A DNA stretch of 64,000 nucleotides from contig AFUS01000004.1 of assembly GCA_000223315.2 (NCBI GenBank), forward strand, positions 620,001-684,000. The letters are read 5' to 3'. Made by a program: the position numbers and the translations under genes. The notes under the pieces are model-generated. The model saw nothing but the letters and a program-made list of their open reading frames with translations. It was not told the origin of the DNA and did not search any database. This document shows, piece after piece, positions 19,361 to 31,570 of the stretch; position 1 is the stretch's first letter; every line of letters begins with the position of its first letter. This stretch comes from Parvimonas sp. oral taxon 393 str. F0440 (GTDB lineage Bacteria; Bacillota; Clostridia; Tissierellales; Peptoniphilaceae).

Positions 19361-20635
19361 ATGAATCAAAAAGTTATTACTGTTACTGTAAATATAGATA
19401 TGAATGAAAAGACTTTAGAAGATAAAGTCATTGAACTTGAAAAATTAGTTGAAGCGTTAGATGGGGAAGTGGTTTTAAGTTTGACTCAAAATAAATCCTA
19501 TGTAGATAAGGCTTTTTATATTGGAAAAGGAAAAGTAGAAGAGATTAAAGACTATTGCGAAAAATTAGAGGCAGAATTTGTAGTCTTTAATAATGAATTA
19601 ACAGGTTCTCAAGTAAAAAATCTTGAAGAAATTATAGGGATTAGAGTTATTGATAGAACTAATTTAATTTTAGATATTTTTAGTGAAAGAGCAAGGACTA
19701 AAGAGGCTAAACTTCAAGTTAAACTTGCAAAATTAAAATATACTTTACCTAGATTATCTGCACTTAGAAGTGGCTTTTCAAGACAACAAGGTGGAATTGG
19801 TGGTAAGGGTATAGGCGAGCAACAAATAGAATTGGATAGAAGAACTATAAATAGAGAAATTTCAAGTATCACTTCGCAACTTAAAGAGATTGAGAAAAAT
19901 AGAAATGAAATTAGAAAAAAAAGAATTAATTCAAAAGAGCCGATTATTTCTCTAGTAGGATATACAAATGCTGGAAAGTCAACTTTGATAAATAAGTTGA
20001 TTTCATATGGTAAAGATGAAAATTCTGAAATTAAAGAAGTTTTTGTTAAGGATATGTTGTTTGCAACACTGGATACTTTTGTTAGAGAAGGTTCACTTTT
20101 AAATGGTTCAAGAGTAATGTATGTAGATACTGTAGGATTTGTTTCAGATATTCCACATAATTTAGTTGAAAGTTTTAAAGGAACACTTGAAGAGATAAAA
20201 TATTCAGATTTGATTTTGCATGTTGTTGATATTTCAAATGTTAATGTGGATGAGCAAATTAAAATAACCAATGATATGATAAAAAAACTTGAATGTGAAG
20301 ATAAAAATGTAATTTATGTTTTTAATAAAGTAGATAAATTAATAGATGAAAATATTAAACTACAATATGCGAATATTGAAAATAAGGTATTTATAAGTGC
20401 AAAAAAAGAACAAGATATTGTTTTGCTTCTAAAAGAAATCGAGAAAAATTTGTTTTCATCATTAGTTAAAACAAGATTGTTGATTCCTTATGATAAGCAA
20501 AAAATTATGAGTAATATTTTAAATGTTTATACACCGGAGTTTGTTGAGCATGGGGAAAATGGTAGTTTTTTAGAAGTGTTTTTAAAAGCGGAAGACTATT
20601 CAATTTATAAAGGATATGAAGTAAATGGAAAATAA
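19361..20635 (+). CDS. hflX: Ribosome-associated GTPase HflX
   Basis: HflX rescues or splits stalled ribosomes using GTP. Residues 1-180 form the HflX domain (AFYIGKGKVEEI, VIDRTNLILDIFSERARTKEAKLQ and a glycine-rich GGIGGKGIGEQQIE loop). The G domain has G1 GYTNAGKST, G3 DTVGF and G4 NKVD. At 424 residues it is full length. AAGGAG precedes the ATG at 19361. The stop overlaps the next gene by 11 bases, so they form a two-gene unit. Confidence 0.95.
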   Translation: MNQKVITVTVNIDMNEKTLEDKVIELEKLVEALDGEVVLSLTQNKSYVDKAFYIGKGKVEEIKDYCEKLEAEFVVFNNELTGSQVKNLEEIIGIRVIDRTNLILDIFSERARTKEAKLQVKLAKLKYTLPRLSALRSGFSRQQGGIGGKGIGEQQIELDRRTINREISSITSQLKEIEKNRNEIRKKRINSKEPIISLVGYTNAGKSTLINKLISYGKDENSEIKEVFVKDMLFATLDTFVREGSLLNGSRVMYVDTVGFVSDIPHNLVESFKGTLEEIKYSDLILHVVDISNVNVDEQIKITNDMIKKLECEDKNVIYVFNKVDKLIDENIKLQYANIENKVFISAKKEQDIVLLLKEIEKNLFSSLVKTRLLIPYDKQKIMSNILNVYTPEFVEHGENGSFLEVFLKAEDYSIYKGYEVNGK

Positions 20636-21263
20636 CGAAACTTTTTTAAGTATTTATAGTAATCAATCATATAGTTTTATAGTAAATAAATCAGAATTTA
20701 TCGGACATGCTTTTTATGTTGAAAGTGTTGATGAGGCAGAAAAGTATATTTCTGAAATAAGAGATAAATATAAAGATGCAACTCATAATTGTTTTGCATA
20801 TATAATTGGAGTTGATAAGTTAATACAAAAATATTCTGATGATGGAGAGCCATCAGGAACAGCAGGGATTCCAATGCTGGAAGTTTTAAGAAAAAAAGAC
20901 CTAACTAATTGTTTGGTAATTTCTACAAGATATTTTGGTGGAATTTTACTTGGTGCAGGAGGTCTTGTTAGAGCATATACTAAATCCACTGTTGGGGCAC
21001 TGGAAGAATCAATAATTGTAAAAAAAGAACTTTTTTATAATATAGACATAATTTTAGATTATGTTTTTTGGGGGAAAATTGAAAATATTTTAAAAAATTT
21101 CGGACTTGAAATTATAAATATTGAATACCTTGAACAAGTTAAAATCAATTTGTCGGTTAAAAAAGAAAATTTTAAAAGGTTAAAAAATATTATTACTAAT
21201 GAAACATCGGACAATTGTATTATAAAGATTAATGGAGAAAGTTATGGCTCAGTTTTTATCTAA
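20625..21263 (+). CDS. YigZ/IMPACT-family protein
   Basis: The 212-residue protein shows the UPF0029 N-terminal domain with KYKDATHNCFAYIIG, KYSDDGEPSGTAGIPML and TRYFGGILLGAGGLVRAYTKS. A ferredoxin-like C-terminal domain follows. The family is related to eukaryotic IMPACT and is thought to act in translation control; its biochemical role in bacteria is not settled. Overlap with the end of hflX suggests coupling of two ribosome-linked proteins. Confidence 0.93.
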   Translation: MENNETFLSIYSNQSYSFIVNKSEFIGHAFYVESVDEAEKYISEIRDKYKDATHNCFAYIIGVDKLIQKYSDDGEPSGTAGIPMLEVLRKKDLTNCLVISTRYFGGILLGAGGLVRAYTKSTVGALEESIIVKKELFYNIDIILDYVFWGKIENILKNFGLEIINIEYLEQVKINLSVKKENFKRLKNIITNETSDNCIIKINGESYGSVFI

Positions 21264-21341
21264 TTATATATAAATATTTTACAAGTTGATTAAACAAGTG
21301 TTTGGTTATATATTATTTAATAAGATTTACATTATTATTCC

Positions 21342-21370
21342 TTGTATTAAAATAACTTTTATTGTATAAT
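21342..21370 (+). promoter_or_regulatory. Promoter of the nucleoside transporter operon
   Basis: TTGTAT at 21342-21347, 17-base spacer, TATAAT at 21365-21370. Confidence 0.65.
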
Positions 21371-21419
21371 ATCTAGTAATGATATAAAATTTGAATATTA
21401 TTTTGAGGAGGGTTTTGAC

Positions 21420-22958
21420 TTGTCTGATAACAAAACAAATGACAACATTGTAGTTATGAAAGGCATTACTAAAATTTTTGGCAAGAACAAAGTTTTAGAT
21501 GAAGTTGATTTTGAATTAAAAAAAGGAGAGATTCATGCTCTTCTAGGAGAAAATGGTGCCGGTAAAACTACTTTAATGAATATTCTTTATGGCTTATATT
21601 CACCAAATTCTGGAGAAATTTATATTAAGTCAAACAAATATACCAATATGACACCGAAGATTGCAGTTGAAAATGGTATTGGAATGGTTCATCAACATTT
21701 TATGCTAATAGAGCCTTTTACTGTTATCCAAAATATCGTTTTAGGAACAGAGGATACTAAAGGTTTGTTTATTGACCTTGAAAAATCACGTAAAAAAGTT
21801 CTTTCTATAATTGAAAAATATGGTTTTAATATAGATTTAGATTCTAAAATTCAGGATATTACAGTTGGTTCTCAACAAAAAGTTGAAATTTTAAAAGCTC
21901 TTTATAAAGGTGCTGAAATTATTATTTTTGATGAACCTACAGCTGTTCTTACACCACAAGAAATTGAGGAATTTATAAATATCTGTAATAATTTAAGAAA
22001 TGAAGGAAAATCTATTATAATAATTACACATAAGTTGGACGAAATTAAAAAGATGGCAGATTATTGTACAATTATTCGTCGTGGAAAGTTTATCGATAAA
22101 GTTACTGTTTCTGAATCTTCACAAAAAGAACTTGCTGAAAAAATGGTTGGTAGAGAAGTTAGTTTCAGTGTAAATAAAAAAGAAACTGAAATAGGGGAAG
22201 TTGTCTTAGATGTTAAAGATATTAATGTTCTTAACAATAGAGATTTACCAGCTTTAAGTGGATTGAGTTTAAATGTAAGAAAAGGTGAAATTTTAGGAAT
22301 AGCGGGGGTTGATGGAAATGGTCAATCAGAACTTATTGAAGCTATAACTGGTTTAAGAAAAGTAGAGTCTGGGAATATTTTTATTCTTGGAAAAGATATA
22401 ACAAACAAATCTGTTTATGATATTATTGAAAGTGGAATTAGTACAATTCCTGAGGATAGACATAAACATGGCTTAGTATTAGATTTTTCTGTTTCTGAAA
22501 ATATGATTTTAGAAAAAAGAGGTAAAGCTCCTTTTTCTAAAAAAGGAATTTTAAATTTTAAAGAAATTGAATCATATACTCAAAAAATGATTGATAAATT
22601 TGATATAAGACCGAATGATATTCATGCTACTGCAAGAGGACTATCTGGTGGTAATCAACAGAAAGTAATTTTAGCAAGAGAAATTGATAACAATCCCGAC
22701 TTATTAATAGCTGCACAACCTACAAGAGGTCTTGATGTTGGAGCTATTGAAATAATTCATAAATATATTGTAGAACAAAGAGATAAAGGTAAGGCTGTTC
22801 TATTAATTTCATTTGAATTGGATGAAGTTATGGACTTATCAGATAGAATCGCTGTTATCTACAAGGGAAAAATAGTTGGAGAAAGATTAGCAAAAGATGC
22901 CAACGAAAATGAATTAGGACTTATGATGGCTGGAGGTGTTATTAATAATGAACAGTAG
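21420..22958 (+). CDS. nupO: Nucleoside ABC transporter, fused ATP-binding protein (NupO/YufO type)
   Basis: The 512-residue protein has two ABC domains. The first has Walker A GENGAGKTT, signature TVGSQQKVEILKAL and Walker B IIIFDEPTAVLTP. The second has a degenerate Walker A (GVDGNGQSE) and signature LSGGNQQKVILARE. This arrangement is typical of the BMP-dependent nucleoside importers. It starts with TTG after GAGGAGGG. Two permeases follow with overlapping ends. The binding lipoprotein is not here; the BMP gene at the right edge of the window is the likely partner. Substrate is inferred as purine nucleosides. Confidence 0.93.
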   Translation: MSDNKTNDNIVVMKGITKIFGKNKVLDEVDFELKKGEIHALLGENGAGKTTLMNILYGLYSPNSGEIYIKSNKYTNMTPKIAVENGIGMVHQHFMLIEPFTVIQNIVLGTEDTKGLFIDLEKSRKKVLSIIEKYGFNIDLDSKIQDITVGSQQKVEILKALYKGAEIIIFDEPTAVLTPQEIEEFINICNNLRNEGKSIIIITHKLDEIKKMADYCTIIRRGKFIDKVTVSESSQKELAEKMVGREVSFSVNKKETEIGEVVLDVKDINVLNNRDLPALSGLSLNVRKGEILGIAGVDGNGQSELIEAITGLRKVESGNIFILGKDITNKSVYDIIESGISTIPEDRHKHGLVLDFSVSENMILEKRGKAPFSKKGILNFKEIESYTQKMIDKFDIRPNDIHATARGLSGGNQQKVILAREIDNNPDLLIAAQPTRGLDVGAIEIIHKYIVEQRDKGKAVLLISFELDEVMDLSDRIAVIYKGKIVGERLAKDANENELGLMMAGGVINNEQ

Positions 22959-24024
22959 AAAAAAGATATTAATGCTTTTATTTTCCGTATTGATTGGATT
23001 TGTTGTAGGATCTATTGTTATTATGATAGCCGGATTTAATCCTATTGAATATTATAAAATAATGATAGAAACAACTTTTTCAAGACCAAAATTTTTTGCT
23101 AGAACATTAGTAGATGCTGTACCTATAATAATTGGTAGTATAGGTGTTTCATTGGCATTTAAGACTGGTGCCTTTAATATCGGTGCAGAAGGTCAATTTA
23201 TAATTGGTTCTTTAACAGCTGCATTCTTTGGTTACTTTTTGAAATTACCTCCAATTATTCATCCTATAGTATGTATTATATTAGCTGGTTTAGCAGGTAT
23301 GGCTTGGGGTGGATTTGCTGGTTGGGTTAAATCAAAATTTGGAGTTCATGAAGTAATAACTACAATTATGTTGAATTGGATAGCATTATATTTTTCTAAT
23401 TTAGTTGTAACTTTTGGGAAGTTTTATAATGAAACAGGACAAACTTCAAATGATATTCAATCAACTGCAAGTATAAAAATGTTTCAAGGTTTAAAGAATT
23501 CTTCTATTCCGTTTATAAAAGATTTCTTTTCAGCTGATATAAATTTTGGAATTATATTAGCTATTATTTTAGCTTTTGCAGTTTATTATCTATTAAATAA
23601 AACTTCGAAAGGTTATGAATTAAAAGCTGTAGGCTTAAATCCAAATGCTGCAGAATTTGGTGGTATAAATGTTGGAAGCAATTTAGTTTTATCAATGGGG
23701 TTATCTGGAGCATTATGTGCCATAGCGGGAGCGGTTAAAGTACTTGGATTTGCGGGAAATGTTGCAAGATTGACTGTTGCTGAAGGTAATGGTTTTGATG
23801 CAATGTCAGTTGCTCTTTTAGCAAATAGTCATCCGATAGGATCAGTATTCTCAGGCTTCTTCTTTAGCGTTTTGAAAAGAGGGGGATTCAGGGTTCAACA
23901 ATTATTAGGTGTTCCTTATGAAATTGTTCAAATTATTATAGGTATTATTGTTTTATTCATTTCAATGCCTTTAGTTATAAAAATTATATCAAGTAAATTT
24001 AAAAAAATTGGAGGTAAAAAGTAA
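22948..24024 (+). CDS. nupP: Nucleoside ABC transporter permease (NupP/YufP type)
   Basis: This 358-residue permease of the branched-chain-type family has 8-10 hydrophobic spans. It carries the family's signature region KTGAFNIGAEGQFIIGSLTA. The ATG at 22948 follows GGAGGTGTTATTA inside the end of nupO (10-base overlap); the ORF's earlier start lies in the ribosome binding site. Together with NupQ it forms the membrane channel. Confidence 0.93.
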   Translation: MNSRKKILMLLFSVLIGFVVGSIVIMIAGFNPIEYYKIMIETTFSRPKFFARTLVDAVPIIIGSIGVSLAFKTGAFNIGAEGQFIIGSLTAAFFGYFLKLPPIIHPIVCIILAGLAGMAWGGFAGWVKSKFGVHEVITTIMLNWIALYFSNLVVTFGKFYNETGQTSNDIQSTASIKMFQGLKNSSIPFIKDFFSADINFGIILAIILAFAVYYLLNKTSKGYELKAVGLNPNAAEFGGINVGSNLVLSMGLSGALCAIAGAVKVLGFAGNVARLTVAEGNGFDAMSVALLANSHPIGSVFSGFFFSVLKRGGFRVQQLLGVPYEIVQIIIGIIVLFISMPLVIKIISSKFKKIGGKK

Positions 24025-24959
24025 TGAGTTTATTAAAAATAGCTTTATTTATATCTGATACATTATTATTTGCAACTCCATTATTATTTACTGCTTTAGG
24101 TGGAATGTTTACAGAAAAAGCAGGTGTTACTAATATCGGTTTGGAAGGTATGATGACGATAGGGGCTTTTGCTGGAGCTGCGGTTGGATATTTCACAAAA
24201 AGTGCATTATTAGGATTTTTGGCAGGTGGAATTGCAGCATCATTAGTTGCTCTTATTCATGCTATTGTTAGTATAACATTTGGTGCAGATCAAGTAGTTT
24301 CGGGGATTGCTATAAACTTCATTGGTCCAGGAGTTGCATTATTTATTTGTTCACTTCTATTTGATGGGGCAAAGCAAACTATTCCTGTAGCTGAAGGTGA
24401 AGGAAAAATGCTAAAAATATTTGATAATTTAACAGGTGTTGACTTTATAGATAAAATATTAGGACAATATGTTACTACTTATATAGCTTTAGGATTGGTT
24501 GTATTAATATCAATATATTTATATAAGACAAAATTCGGCTTGAGATTAATCGCAGTTGGAGAACATCCAAAAGCTGCAGAAACATTAAATGTTAATGTTT
24601 ATTTGTATAGATATTTTGCCGTAATAATTTCTGGACTATTAGCTGGATTTGGTGGTGCAACTATGAGTTTGGCTACTGTTTCAAACTTTTCACAGTCACT
24701 TGTTTCAGGACATGGATTTATAGCATTAGTTGCTGTTATTTTTGGGAAATGGAAACCATATGGTGTTTTAGGAGCATGCCTGTTTTTTGGTGCAGCTCAA
24801 GAATTGGCGATTTTATTGCCTGGATTAAATATTAATATTCCGGAGCCGATTTTACCAATGGTTCCATATATCAGTACATTATTGGTACTTATTTTCTTCG
24901 TTGGAAAGTCAAAAGGACCTTCTTCAGCGGGAGTTCCATATATAAAATTGGAAGATTAA
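24024..24959 (+). CDS. nupQ: Nucleoside ABC transporter permease (NupQ/YufQ type)
   Basis: This 311-residue permease is homologous to NupP, with EKAGVTNIGLEGMMTIGAFAG near its start and about eight membrane spans. The start codon overlaps the nupP stop (TAATG), showing tight coupling. It is the last gene of the operon and is followed by a terminator. Confidence 0.93.
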   Translation: MSLLKIALFISDTLLFATPLLFTALGGMFTEKAGVTNIGLEGMMTIGAFAGAAVGYFTKSALLGFLAGGIAASLVALIHAIVSITFGADQVVSGIAINFIGPGVALFICSLLFDGAKQTIPVAEGEGKMLKIFDNLTGVDFIDKILGQYVTTYIALGLVVLISIYLYKTKFGLRLIAVGEHPKAAETLNVNVYLYRYFAVIISGLLAGFGGATMSLATVSNFSQSLVSGHGFIALVAVIFGKWKPYGVLGACLFFGAAQELAILLPGLNINIPEPILPMVPYISTLLVLIFFVGKSKGPSSAGVPYIKLED

Positions 24960-24963
24960 TTAA

Positions 24964-24992
24964 GAAAGGCATACTGTTCGGTATGTCTTTTT
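24964..24992 (+). terminator. Terminator after nupQ
   Basis: GGCATAC pairs with GTATGTC around TGTTCG, followed by T5. Confidence 0.85.
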
Positions 24993-25076
24993 GTTGTGAA
25001 ATATAAATGTTTATATTTATATAAAATTTGTATTTAATAAAAATTATATATAGTTTATAAAAACAAGGAGATAATT

Positions 25077-25835
25077 ATGATAACAATAAAAAGTAAACAT
25101 GAAATAGAAGGTATGAAAAAATCAGGTGAAATTTTGTCAAAAATTCATATTGGTCTAAGAGATATAATAAAACCTGGTATTACAACTTTAGAAATAAATA
25201 AATTTTGCCATGATTTTATGTTAAAACATGGAGCCAAGCCTAAACAAATAGGATATCACGGATATCCTTATGCAACTTGTACATCTGTTAATGACGTAAT
25301 ATGTCATGGGTTTCCAAGTAAACAAGTTTTGAGATCGGGAGATTTAGTTACTGTAGATATGGTTGTAGATTTAAATGGTTATTTATCAGATAGTGCATGG
25401 AGTTATGCAGTTGGAGAAGTGTCTGATGAAGTTAAAAATCTTATGGATGTTACAAAGGAGGCAATGTATAGAGGAATTGAAGCTGCTGTAATTGGTAATA
25501 GGATTGTTGATATAGGAAAAGCGATTCAAAGTTTTGTTGAGCCTAAAGGATATTCAATAGTTAGAGATTTTTGTGGACATGGAATAGGAGTAGAAATGCA
25601 CGAGGATCCCCAAGTTCCTCATTATATTACTGCTACAAGAGGAGTTAGACTTGTTGAAGGTATGGTGATAACTGTTGAACCTATGATTAATACAGGTGAT
25701 TGGAGATGTACTATTGATGATGATGGTTGGACAGCAAGAACGATTGATGGTGGTCTTTCTTGTCAATATGAACATACATTTGTTATTACAAAAAATGGTC
25801 CTTTAATTTTAACAGATCAATCATTGTATGAATAG
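25077..25835 (+). CDS. map: Methionine aminopeptidase, type I
   Basis: Map removes the initiator methionine in the cytosol. The metal ligands are visible: two Asp in VDMVVDLNGYLSDSA, His in GHGIGVEMHEDP, Glu in VEPMIN and Glu in QYEHTF. At 252 residues it is the short type Ia form without an N-terminal zinc extension. AAGGAG precedes the ATG. It is a single gene between two operons. Confidence 0.97.
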   Translation: MITIKSKHEIEGMKKSGEILSKIHIGLRDIIKPGITTLEINKFCHDFMLKHGAKPKQIGYHGYPYATCTSVNDVICHGFPSKQVLRSGDLVTVDMVVDLNGYLSDSAWSYAVGEVSDEVKNLMDVTKEAMYRGIEAAVIGNRIVDIGKAIQSFVEPKGYSIVRDFCGHGIGVEMHEDPQVPHYITATRGVRLVEGMVITVEPMINTGDWRCTIDDDGWTARTIDGGLSCQYEHTFVITKNGPLILTDQSLYE

Positions 25836-25878
25836 TATGATAAATATTTAGTAATATATATAAAAATATTATTTATTA

Positions 25879-25907
25879 TTGCATTTTTTAAAAAATAGGA
25901 GTATAAT
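25879..25907 (+). promoter_or_regulatory. Promoter of the glycolytic operon
   Basis: TTGCAT at 25879-25884, 17-base spacer, TATAAT at 25902-25907, about 50 bases before cggR. Confidence 0.7.
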
Positions 25908-25960
25908 CATATTATAGATATTGTAAAATTAATGAAAAATATAATATAGGGACAAAAAAA

Positions 25961-26986
25961 ATGATGGGACAAAAAGATATAGATTATATAAAAAAGTTTG
26001 CTCCTGACTTAGTAGATAAATTTATTTTTAGATATAAAATTTTAGAATATATTTCACTAAACGCCCCTGTCGGGAGAAGAAATATATCAGCCTATTTAGG
26101 AGTTGGAGAACGTATAGTTAGAAATGAGCTGGATTTTTTTACTGATGAAAAAATTGTTGAAGTAATAAAATCAGGAACATTTATAACTAATCTTGGATTA
26201 TCTATGCTAGAAGAACTTAGAGAAATAATTAATATTTTCAATGAAAATCAAGCTATTGCAGATGATTTAAGAAAAAAATTAGAAATAAAGAAAGTTATAA
26301 TTTGTGATTCCTATGAGGACGAATTTCTTGGAAAAGAACAAATTGCTAAAGTTGCATCTGAATATTTCTTAAATATCATTTCTGAAAATGACGTTATTGG
26401 AATATCAGGAGGAACTACAGTTAAATCTTTTGTCGATATAATGAATGTAAAAAAATTCTTTAAAAATATTTCTGTTATTCCAGCTAGAGGAAGTCTAGGT
26501 AATGGATTGGAATATCAGTCAAATGTTGTGGCTAATAATTTATCAAAAAAGCTTGGTGCGAATTTTTTTGGAACTTTTTTACCAGATTATTTAGATGATT
26601 TAACATTTGATAGATTAAAGGATTTAGAAGAAGTAAAAACATTAATTGAGTATTTAAATAAAATAAATATATTAGTTTTTGGGATAGGAAGAGCTGATGC
26701 TATGGCAAAACGACGTTCTTTAACTGAAGATGAAATAAATATATTAAATGAAAAAAATGCGGTAAGCGAGGCGTTTGGAAATTACTTTGATATTGATGGA
26801 AATATAGTATATAGTTCAAATACTATAGGATTAGATATGGAACAATATTTAAAAATCAAAGAAGTAATTGCAATAGCAGGTTATGGAGAAAAGTATAAGG
26901 CGATAGTTTCTATTTGTAATATCAGAAAAGATATGACTTTAGTTACAGATAAAGAAACAGCTAAAAAGATTTTAAATATATTATAA
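25961..26986 (+). CDS. cggR: Central glycolytic genes regulator CggR
   Basis: The 341-residue protein has an N-terminal winged helix (YKILEYISLNAPVGRRNISA, then RIVRNELDFF). A SorC-type sugar-phosphate-binding domain follows, with VIGISGGTTVKSF, PARGSLGN and FGIGRADAM. In Bacillus, CggR represses the gapA operon and fructose-1,6-bisphosphate relieves it. Its place as first gene before gapA-pgk-tpiA-eno supports the same job here. No strong ribosome binding site is seen before the start, and the ATG at 25961 and the one at 25964 are equally plausible. Confidence 0.93.
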   Translation: MMGQKDIDYIKKFAPDLVDKFIFRYKILEYISLNAPVGRRNISAYLGVGERIVRNELDFFTDEKIVEVIKSGTFITNLGLSMLEELREIINIFNENQAIADDLRKKLEIKKVIICDSYEDEFLGKEQIAKVASEYFLNIISENDVIGISGGTTVKSFVDIMNVKKFFKNISVIPARGSLGNGLEYQSNVVANNLSKKLGANFFGTFLPDYLDDLTFDRLKDLEEVKTLIEYLNKINILVFGIGRADAMAKRRSLTEDEINILNEKNAVSEAFGNYFDIDGNIVYSSNTIGLDMEQYLKIKEVIAIAGYGEKYKAIVSICNIRKDMTLVTDKETAKKILNIL

Positions 26987-27023
26987 GCGAAAGCTTTTTA
27001 TAAAATTTTAAGGAGGAATCGAA

Positions 27024-28025
27024 ATGAAAGTTGCGATTAACGGATTTGGAAGAATAGGAAGATTGGCATTTAGACTAATGCATGATTTAGAAGGAGTTGA
27101 AGTTGTAGCTATAAATGATTTAACAGATGTAAATATGTTAGCTCATTTGTTAAAATATGATTCAACTCAAGGAAGATTTGAAAAGGAAGTAATTGTAAAA
27201 GAAGGATGCTTTTCTATAGATGGAAAAGAAATTAAAGTTTTCTCAGATGCAGATCCTAAGAATTTACCTTGGAAAGAATTGAATATAGATGTAGTATTGG
27301 AATGTACAGGTTTCTTTGTTGCAAAGGAAAAAGCACAATTCCATATTGATGCCGGTGCTAAAAGAGTTATTATATCTGCTCCAGGAAAAGGCGATATGAA
27401 AACTGTAGTTTATGGTGTAAATCATGATATATTGGATGGAACAGAACAAATTTTATCAGGAGCATCATGTACAACTAACTGTTTAGCTCCAATGGCTAAG
27501 GTGTTACAAGATAAATTTGGTATTGTTCAAGGTATTATGACTACTATTCATGCTTATACAGGAGATCAAAATACTTTAGATGCTCCACATAGAAAAGGTG
27601 ATATGAGAAGAGCAAGATCAGCAGCAATAAATATAGTTCCTAATACAACAGGGGCAGCTAAAGCTATTGGACTTGTTATTCCTGAATTAAAAGGAAAATT
27701 AGATGGTTCTGCTCAAAGAGTACCTGTTGCTACAGGCTCATTGACTGAATTGGTAACAGTTTTAGAAAAACCTGTTACAGTTGAAGAAATTAATAATGCG
27801 ATGAAAGAAGCATCAAGTGAGTCATTTGGATATACTGAAGATCCTATAGTTTCTACAGATGTAATCGGAATAAAATACGGTTCTTTATTTGATGCTACTC
27901 AAACTAGAATAGTTGAAGTTGACGGTAAACAATTAGTTAAAACAGTTGCATGGTATGATAATGAAATGTCTTATACTGCTAACCTAATTCGTACTTTCCA
28001 ATATTTAGTTAATCTTTCAAAATAG
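27024..28025 (+). CDS. gapA: Glyceraldehyde-3-phosphate dehydrogenase, type I
   Basis: GapA (333 residues) starts with the NAD-binding [15 protein letters not shown] motif and has the active-site [13 protein letters not shown] with Cys149. It oxidises glyceraldehyde-3-phosphate to 1,3-bisphosphoglycerate in glycolysis. AAGGAGG precedes the ATG. It lies 37 bases after cggR. A structured non-coding stretch separates it from pgk. Confidence 0.98.
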   Translation: MKVAINGFGRIGRLAFRLMHDLEGVEVVAINDLTDVNMLAHLLKYDSTQGRFEKEVIVKEGCFSIDGKEIKVFSDADPKNLPWKELNIDVVLECTGFFVAKEKAQFHIDAGAKRVIISAPGKGDMKTVVYGVNHDILDGTEQILSGASCTTNCLAPMAKVLQDKFGIVQGIMTTIHAYTGDQNTLDAPHRKGDMRRARSAAINIVPNTTGAAKAIGLVIPELKGKLDGSAQRVPVATGSLTELVTVLEKPVTVEEINNAMKEASSESFGYTEDPIVSTDVIGIKYGSLFDATQTRIVEVDGKQLVKTVAWYDNEMSYTANLIRTFQYLVNLSK

Positions 28026-28031
28026 TTTATA

Positions 28032-28128
28032 AATAAGAATTTCCAAAATTTAATTATTTTTGCATCCAATGATGCTTTGGAATCTTATTATTTCATAATA
28101 ATATGAGGTGGAGATTTTCACCTCATAT
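28032..28128 (+). other. Two stem-loops between gapA and pgk
   Basis: An outer stem pairs AATAAGA-(2-base bulge)-TTCCAAA (28032-28047) with TTTGGAATCTTATT (28076-28089), enclosing a small hairpin GCATC/GATGC at 28062-28075. A second, perfect 10-bp stem pairs ATATGAGGTG (28101-28110) with CACCTCATAT (28119-28128). No U-tract follows, so neither is an ordinary terminator. They may set gapA and pgk mRNA stability or processing. Confidence 0.7.
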
Positions 28129-28147
28129 TGTATAGTAAGGAGTAATT

Positions 28148-29344
28148 ATGAATAAAAAAGTTATTACTGATTTAGATGTAAACTCAAAAAGAGTTATTGT
28201 AAGAGTTGATTTTAACGTTCCAATGTCAAAAACAGAAGAAGGTAAAATTACTGATAATGCTAGGATAGTAGCAGCATTGCCAACTATTAAATATTTAATT
28301 GAAAACAATGCAAAAGTAATATTATTATCTCATTTGGGGAGACCAAAGGGAGAAGCTAAGAAAGAATTTTCATTAGCACCTGTAGCTAAAGAATTATCTA
28401 AACTTTTAAATAAAGATGTTAAATTTTTACAAAGTAATTTAGTAGTAGATGATAATGTAAAAACGGAAGTTTTAAAATTAAAAGATGGAGAAGTTGCTCT
28501 ATTAGAAAATACAAGATTTAGAAACGAAGAAACAAAAAATATCGATGATTTTTCTAAAGAATTGGCTGAACTTGGTGATTTATATATTAATGATGCTTTT
28601 GGAACAAGCCATAGAGCACATTGTTCAAATGTTGGACTTTGCAAATTTTTACCATCAGCTGTGGGATTTTTAGTAGAAAAGGAAATTTCTATAATGGGAA
28701 AAGCTCTTTCTAATCCAGAAAGACCTTTTATAGCAATTTTAGGAGGAGCAAAAGTATCTGATAAAATTACTGTAATTGAAAATTTAATTGAAAAAGTTGA
28801 CAGTATAATAATCGGAGGAGGAATGGCATTTACATTCTTAAAATCTTTAGGTTATTCAGTAGGTAAAAGTTTATTGGAAGAAGATAAAGTTGATTTGGCA
28901 AAAGAGTTGATTGAAAAAGCAAAAAGTAAAAGTGTTAAGATATTATTACCAATAGATGTGGTTGTTAGTAAGGAATTTTCTAATGATTCTGAATTTAAAA
29001 CGGTTAGTATGGATTCAATTGGAGATGATTATATGGGTCTTGATATTGGTGAAAAAACAGTTAAACTATTTTCAGATGAAATTTATAATGCAAAAACTGT
29101 TGTTTGGAATGGTCCTATGGGAGTTTTTGAAATGTCAAATTTTGCAAAGGGTACATTTGAAATTGCAAAGGCTATTGCAGAAACTGATGCAATTAGTATT
29201 ATTGGTGGAGGAGATAGTGCATCCGCTGCAGAAAAATCCGGTTATAAAGATAAAATTACTCATATTTCAACCGGAGGGGGTGCATCTTTAGAATTTCTAG
29301 AAGGAAAGATTTTACCTGGAATTGATTCTATAGATAATAAATAG
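28148..29344 (+). CDS. pgk: Phosphoglycerate kinase
   Basis: Pgk (398 residues) has [10 protein letters not shown] at the N-terminus, the [10 protein letters not shown] motif, the interdomain [11 protein letters not shown] and the C-terminal nucleotide loop [10 protein letters not shown]. It makes ATP from 1,3-bisphosphoglycerate. AAGGAG precedes the ATG. Only 11 bases separate it from tpiA, so they are co-transcribed. Confidence 0.98.
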   Translation: MNKKVITDLDVNSKRVIVRVDFNVPMSKTEEGKITDNARIVAALPTIKYLIENNAKVILLSHLGRPKGEAKKEFSLAPVAKELSKLLNKDVKFLQSNLVVDDNVKTEVLKLKDGEVALLENTRFRNEETKNIDDFSKELAELGDLYINDAFGTSHRAHCSNVGLCKFLPSAVGFLVEKEISIMGKALSNPERPFIAILGGAKVSDKITVIENLIEKVDSIIIGGGMAFTFLKSLGYSVGKSLLEEDKVDLAKELIEKAKSKSVKILLPIDVVVSKEFSNDSEFKTVSMDSIGDDYMGLDIGEKTVKLFSDEIYNAKTVVWNGPMGVFEMSNFAKGTFEIAKAIAETDAISIIGGGDSASAAEKSGYKDKITHISTGGGASLEFLEGKILPGIDSIDNK

Positions 29345-29355
29345 TTGGAGGTAAT

Positions 29356-31405
<2,050 letters not shown>

Positions 31406-31493
31406 TAAACTTTATTTAGCTCATTATTTATATAAATGCTAGGATTATTTCATAAAATTATTTTAAATAAATAATAAATTTAATTGGTTTTAT

Positions 31494-31501
31494 GGTATAC
31501 T
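31494..31501 (+). promoter_or_regulatory. Extended -10 promoter before the Na/Pi cotransporter gene
   Basis: TGGTATACT has the TG one base before TATACT (31496-31501). No good -35 is seen at the expected distance. Confidence 0.45.
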
Positions 31502-31570
31502 ATTATTGATATGTTTATATAAAATATATGAGCTAATATTTTGATTATTTTTAACAATTATGGAGGAAAT

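Noticed and set aside
19714-20271. A 185-residue minus-strand frame inside hflX
   Set aside because: It lies antisense to the conserved G domain of hflX, has no ribosome binding site and reads as a codon shadow.
21264-21419. A purine riboswitch upstream of the nucleoside transporter
   Set aside because: The conserved loop sequences of the guanine/adenine aptamer are absent; only a promoter is visible.
28956-29291. A 111-residue plus-strand frame inside pgk
   Set aside because: It is an out-of-frame shadow rich in Leu, Met and Gln over a well conserved gene.
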